This document shows positions 5,186 to 6,792 of a stretch of 6,792 bases of DNA, in pieces (position 1 is the first letter of the stretch; each line of letters opens with the position of its first letter). The stretch is from assembly GCA_015485595.1 (NCBI GenBank), contig WFTH01000010.1:1-6792 (forward strand), in the 5' to 3' direction. Below the pieces are notes generated by a model. It was given only the letters and a program-made list of their open reading frames with translations. It made no database searches and had not been told where the DNA came from. The position numbers and the translations under genes are program-made. Source of the stretch: Candidatus Microgenomates bacterium (lineage in GTDB: Bacteria > Patescibacteriota > Microgenomatia > UBA1400 > PJMF01).

Positions 5186-6266
5186 TCTAATTCTTATCTA
5201 TCTTTGCTCATTTCTAGTCTCACTAATCACCGCTAAGTTAGTAATTGTCTGGTACAAAAAAAACCACTGGTTGGATGATCCGAAGGTTAAAAAACATGTT
5301 AAAAATACTCATCAAGAACCAGTTCCAAGAGGAGGAGGACTGGTAATCTTTATAGCTGTTCTACTAAGCAGCTTGCTGTTTATCCCTTTCTCTCAAAGAC
5401 TGGCTGGCATTTTGTTTGGTGCTAGCTTACTAACTTTAATCGGCTGGTTAGATGACATCTATGACCTTCATCCACTACTTAGATTTGGCGTTAACATTCT
5501 GGCTGCCCTGAGTGTGATTATCTCTGGAGTAGGTATCGCTTTTGTCTCTAATCCTTTCGGTGAAGGCGTGATACATCTTAATCAACCACAACTGCACTAC
5601 TTCTTTTTAGGCAAAGAAAGGAGTATCTGGATACTAGCAGATCTTTTGGCACTCTTTTTTATAGTCTGGAATATGAACATTGTTGACTGGGCTAAGGGTG
5701 TGGCCGGTCAGTTGCCTGGTTTTGTGGCCATCTCGGCCACCTTCATTGCTCTGCTTTCTCTTAGGTTTATTCAAGACCCTGGACAGATAGACGTCACCCT
5801 TCTGGCTCTCGCTGTTTCTGGAGCTTTTTCAGGCTTACTCTTTTTTAACTGGTACCCTCAAAAGATGATGCCGGGTTATGGAGCCGGCTCACTGGCGGGA
5901 TACTTTTTGGCCGTACTGGCTATTCTTTCCGGGGCCAAAGTGGCAACTACCTTGATGGTCTTGGCTATTCCCACCGCCGATGCTGTCTTTACCATCACCA
6001 GAAGAATTCTGGCTGGAAAAGCTCCTTACTGGGGTGATCGAGGACATCTTCATCATAAGTTAATGGATGTCTTGGGCTGGAGCCAGCCCAAAGTGGCCGT
6101 TTTTTACTGGCTTGCTAGTTTTTCTCTGGGATTTCTATCTCTTTTTCTAAACAGCTGGCAAAAAGCCTTAGTTCTAACACTCATCTTTGCAAGCGTCTTT
6201 GGCTTTTTAATTTGGGCAAAACTTGCTAAAATGAAACCTAAAGGTCATGGTTTTCAAAACACCTAA
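5172..6266 (+). CDS. WecA/TagO-like polyprenyl-phosphate sugar-1-phosphate transferase (divergent)
   Basis: Integral membrane protein of 364 residues in the MraY/WecA superfamily, which transfers a sugar-1-phosphate from a UDP-sugar to a polyprenyl phosphate on the cytoplasmic face. Family marks are PVPRGGG (50-56), the Mg-binding GWLDDIYDL (D94, D95, D98), FNWYP before the fourth motif, and DRGHLHH (D289, H292, H294, H295). That last motif is the WecA/TagO form and not the MraY form, so a peptidoglycan MraY role is unlikely. Two motifs are altered. The usual NxxDGxDG reads NIVDWAKG, keeping D172 but with Lys at the second Asp (K175). The usual GDTGS reads GYGAGS (235-240), with Gly where Asp is expected. 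About ten hydrophobic segments are present. It may be a lineage-specific subfamily with a shifted mechanism or substrate. It overlaps the genes on both sides (14 and 20 bases), indicating one operon. Confidence 0.87.
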   Translation: MSPVNLILIYLCSFLVSLITAKLVIVWYKKNHWLDDPKVKKHVKNTHQEPVPRGGGLVIFIAVLLSSLLFIPFSQRLAGILFGASLLTLIGWLDDIYDLHPLLRFGVNILAALSVIISGVGIAFVSNPFGEGVIHLNQPQLHYFFLGKERSIWILADLLALFFIVWNMNIVDWAKGVAGQLPGFVAISATFIALLSLRFIQDPGQIDVTLLALAVSGAFSGLLFFNWYPQKMMPGYGAGSLAGYFLAVLAILSGAKVATTLMVLAIPTADAVFTITRRILAGKAPYWGDRGHLHHKLMDVLGWSQPKVAVFYWLASFSLGFLSLFLNSWQKALVLTLIFASVFGFLIWAKLAKMKPKGHGFQNT

Positions 6267-6792
6267 ACCACCAAAAAATCCAATCTTAAGAATACTCTAT
6301 GGAGTGATCAAGACCGCCAGGCCTAGACAGTGGGTTAAGAACACCGCTTTGTTTGCACCTTTAGTCTTCTCCGGCTTCTTTTTTTACGATCCACCAGATG
6401 CTCCCAGTTACTTCCTGCAAGTCTTGATGGCTTTTTTGGTTTTTTCGATCTTGACCTCGTCTATCTATATTATTAATGACATTATTGATATCGAGGCAGA
6501 CAAGAATCATCCATACAAAAAATACAGACCGATAGCTCAAGGTATTTTACCTATAGATTACGCCAAAATTTTTGCTACTTTAGGGCTTGCAATCACTTTC
6601 ATCTTAAGTAGCTTCTTTCCTCCAGCTTTCGGCCTGTTGCATGCAACTTATCTATCACTACAGCTTGCTTACGCCACTTATTTTAAACACATCCCAATCT
6701 TGGATATTGTCTCGATTGCAGTGGGCTTTCTGATTCGCATCTATGCTGGCTCAGCCGTAGTAAATCTTCATATGAACGTCTGGTTTTTACTC
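6247..6792 (+). CDS. UbiA-family prenyltransferase, decaprenyl-phosphate phosphoribosyltransferase-like (partial)
   Basis: Runs off the right edge after 182 residues without a stop; a full member is about 290-300 residues. The opening TARPRQWVKNTALFAPLVFSG is characteristic of decaprenyl-phosphate phosphoribosyltransferase-type members. The first Asp-rich motif is INDIIDIEADKNHP (N77, D78, D81, D85) followed by YRPIAQG (93-99). The second conserved region begins FKHIPILDIVSIAVGFLIR (D153, R164) and AGSAVVN. Known relatives join phosphoribose to a C50 polyprenyl phosphate, the first step to decaprenyl-phosphoryl ribose and arabinose, used as pentose donors by GT-C enzymes. A quinone or heme prenyltransferase is less likely given these motifs and the glycan neighbours. 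The ATG at 6247 overlaps the upstream gene by 20 bases. AAAGG lies only about three bases before it, too close to be a good ribosome binding site. Polyprenol length and sugar are inferred. Confidence 0.85.
   Translation, partial: MVFKTPKPPKNPILRILYGVIKTARPRQWVKNTALFAPLVFSGFFFYDPPDAPSYFLQVLMAFLVFSILTSSIYIINDIIDIEADKNHPYKKYRPIAQGILPIDYAKIFATLGLAITFILSSFFPPAFGLLHATYLSLQLAYATYFKHIPILDIVSIAVGFLIRIYAGSAVVNLHMNVWFLL

Noticed and set aside
5172..6266. Peptidoglycan MraY
   Set aside because: The C-terminal DRGHLHH motif is of WecA/TagO type and the neighbours are glycan genes, not murein or division genes.
6247..6792. 4-hydroxybenzoate or heme-O prenyltransferase
   Set aside because: The RPRQWVKN opening and the NDIIDIEADKNHP-x-K-x-x-RPIA pattern, plus surface-glycan neighbours, fit the phosphoribosyltransferase branch better; no quinone or heme genes are present.
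1..6792. tRNA, rRNA, CRISPR array, insertion sequence or riboswitch
   Set aside because: No cloverleaf-like segment, regular spaced repeats, transposase-like protein or conserved riboswitch core was seen on either strand; spacers are at most about 100 bases.

Overview
The window is moderately AT-rich bacterial DNA with every recognisable gene on the + strand. It fits a member of the candidate phyla radiation (Patescibacteria), perhaps a Microgenomates-like lineage. The signs are a short methionyl-tRNA synthetase with no C-terminal tRNA-binding domain, no convincing Shine-Dalgarno sequence at any of the six starts, tight gene packing, and a WecA-like phosphotransferase with unusual active-site motifs. 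This assignment is inference from style, not from a marker gene. All genuine stops are TAA. No reading frame is interrupted by TGA, so nothing suggests UGA recoding.

Layout. Positions 43-1478 carry metG split by an apparent one-base deletion near 1110: HIGH and KMSKS motifs and a zinc knuckle lie in the first piece, and most of the anticodon-binding helices in the second. Positions 1479-1570 are a non-coding spacer with an imperfect inverted repeat. It ends in a 13-base motif that also occurs, at the same distance from the ATG, in front of metG. Positions 1571-3073 encode a membrane-bound family-2 glycosyltransferase of the cellulose/hyaluronan-synthase type. Positions 3074-3174 are very AT-rich and hold a perfect 26-base palindrome, a terminator-like hairpin and a probable -10 box. 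From 3175 to the right edge runs a tight gene set with spacings of 13, -14 and -20 bases: a GT-C (PMT/ArnT-like) glycosyltransferase, a 119-residue three-helix membrane protein, a WecA/TagO-like polyprenyl-phosphate sugar-1-phosphate transferase, and the N-terminal 182 residues of a UbiA-family prenyltransferase resembling decaprenyl-phosphate phosphoribosyltransferase.

How they may work together. The phosphotransferase would start a polyprenol-pyrophosphate-linked glycan. The UbiA protein would make a polyprenyl-phosphate pentose donor. The GT-C enzyme would use a polyprenyl-phosphate sugar on the outer face of the membrane, and the GT2 protein would build or export polysaccharide from nucleotide sugars. 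The whole looks like a cell-surface glycan module beside a housekeeping gene. The most distinctive points are the altered catalytic motifs of the phosphotransferase, the small membrane protein overlapping it, and the metG frameshift.
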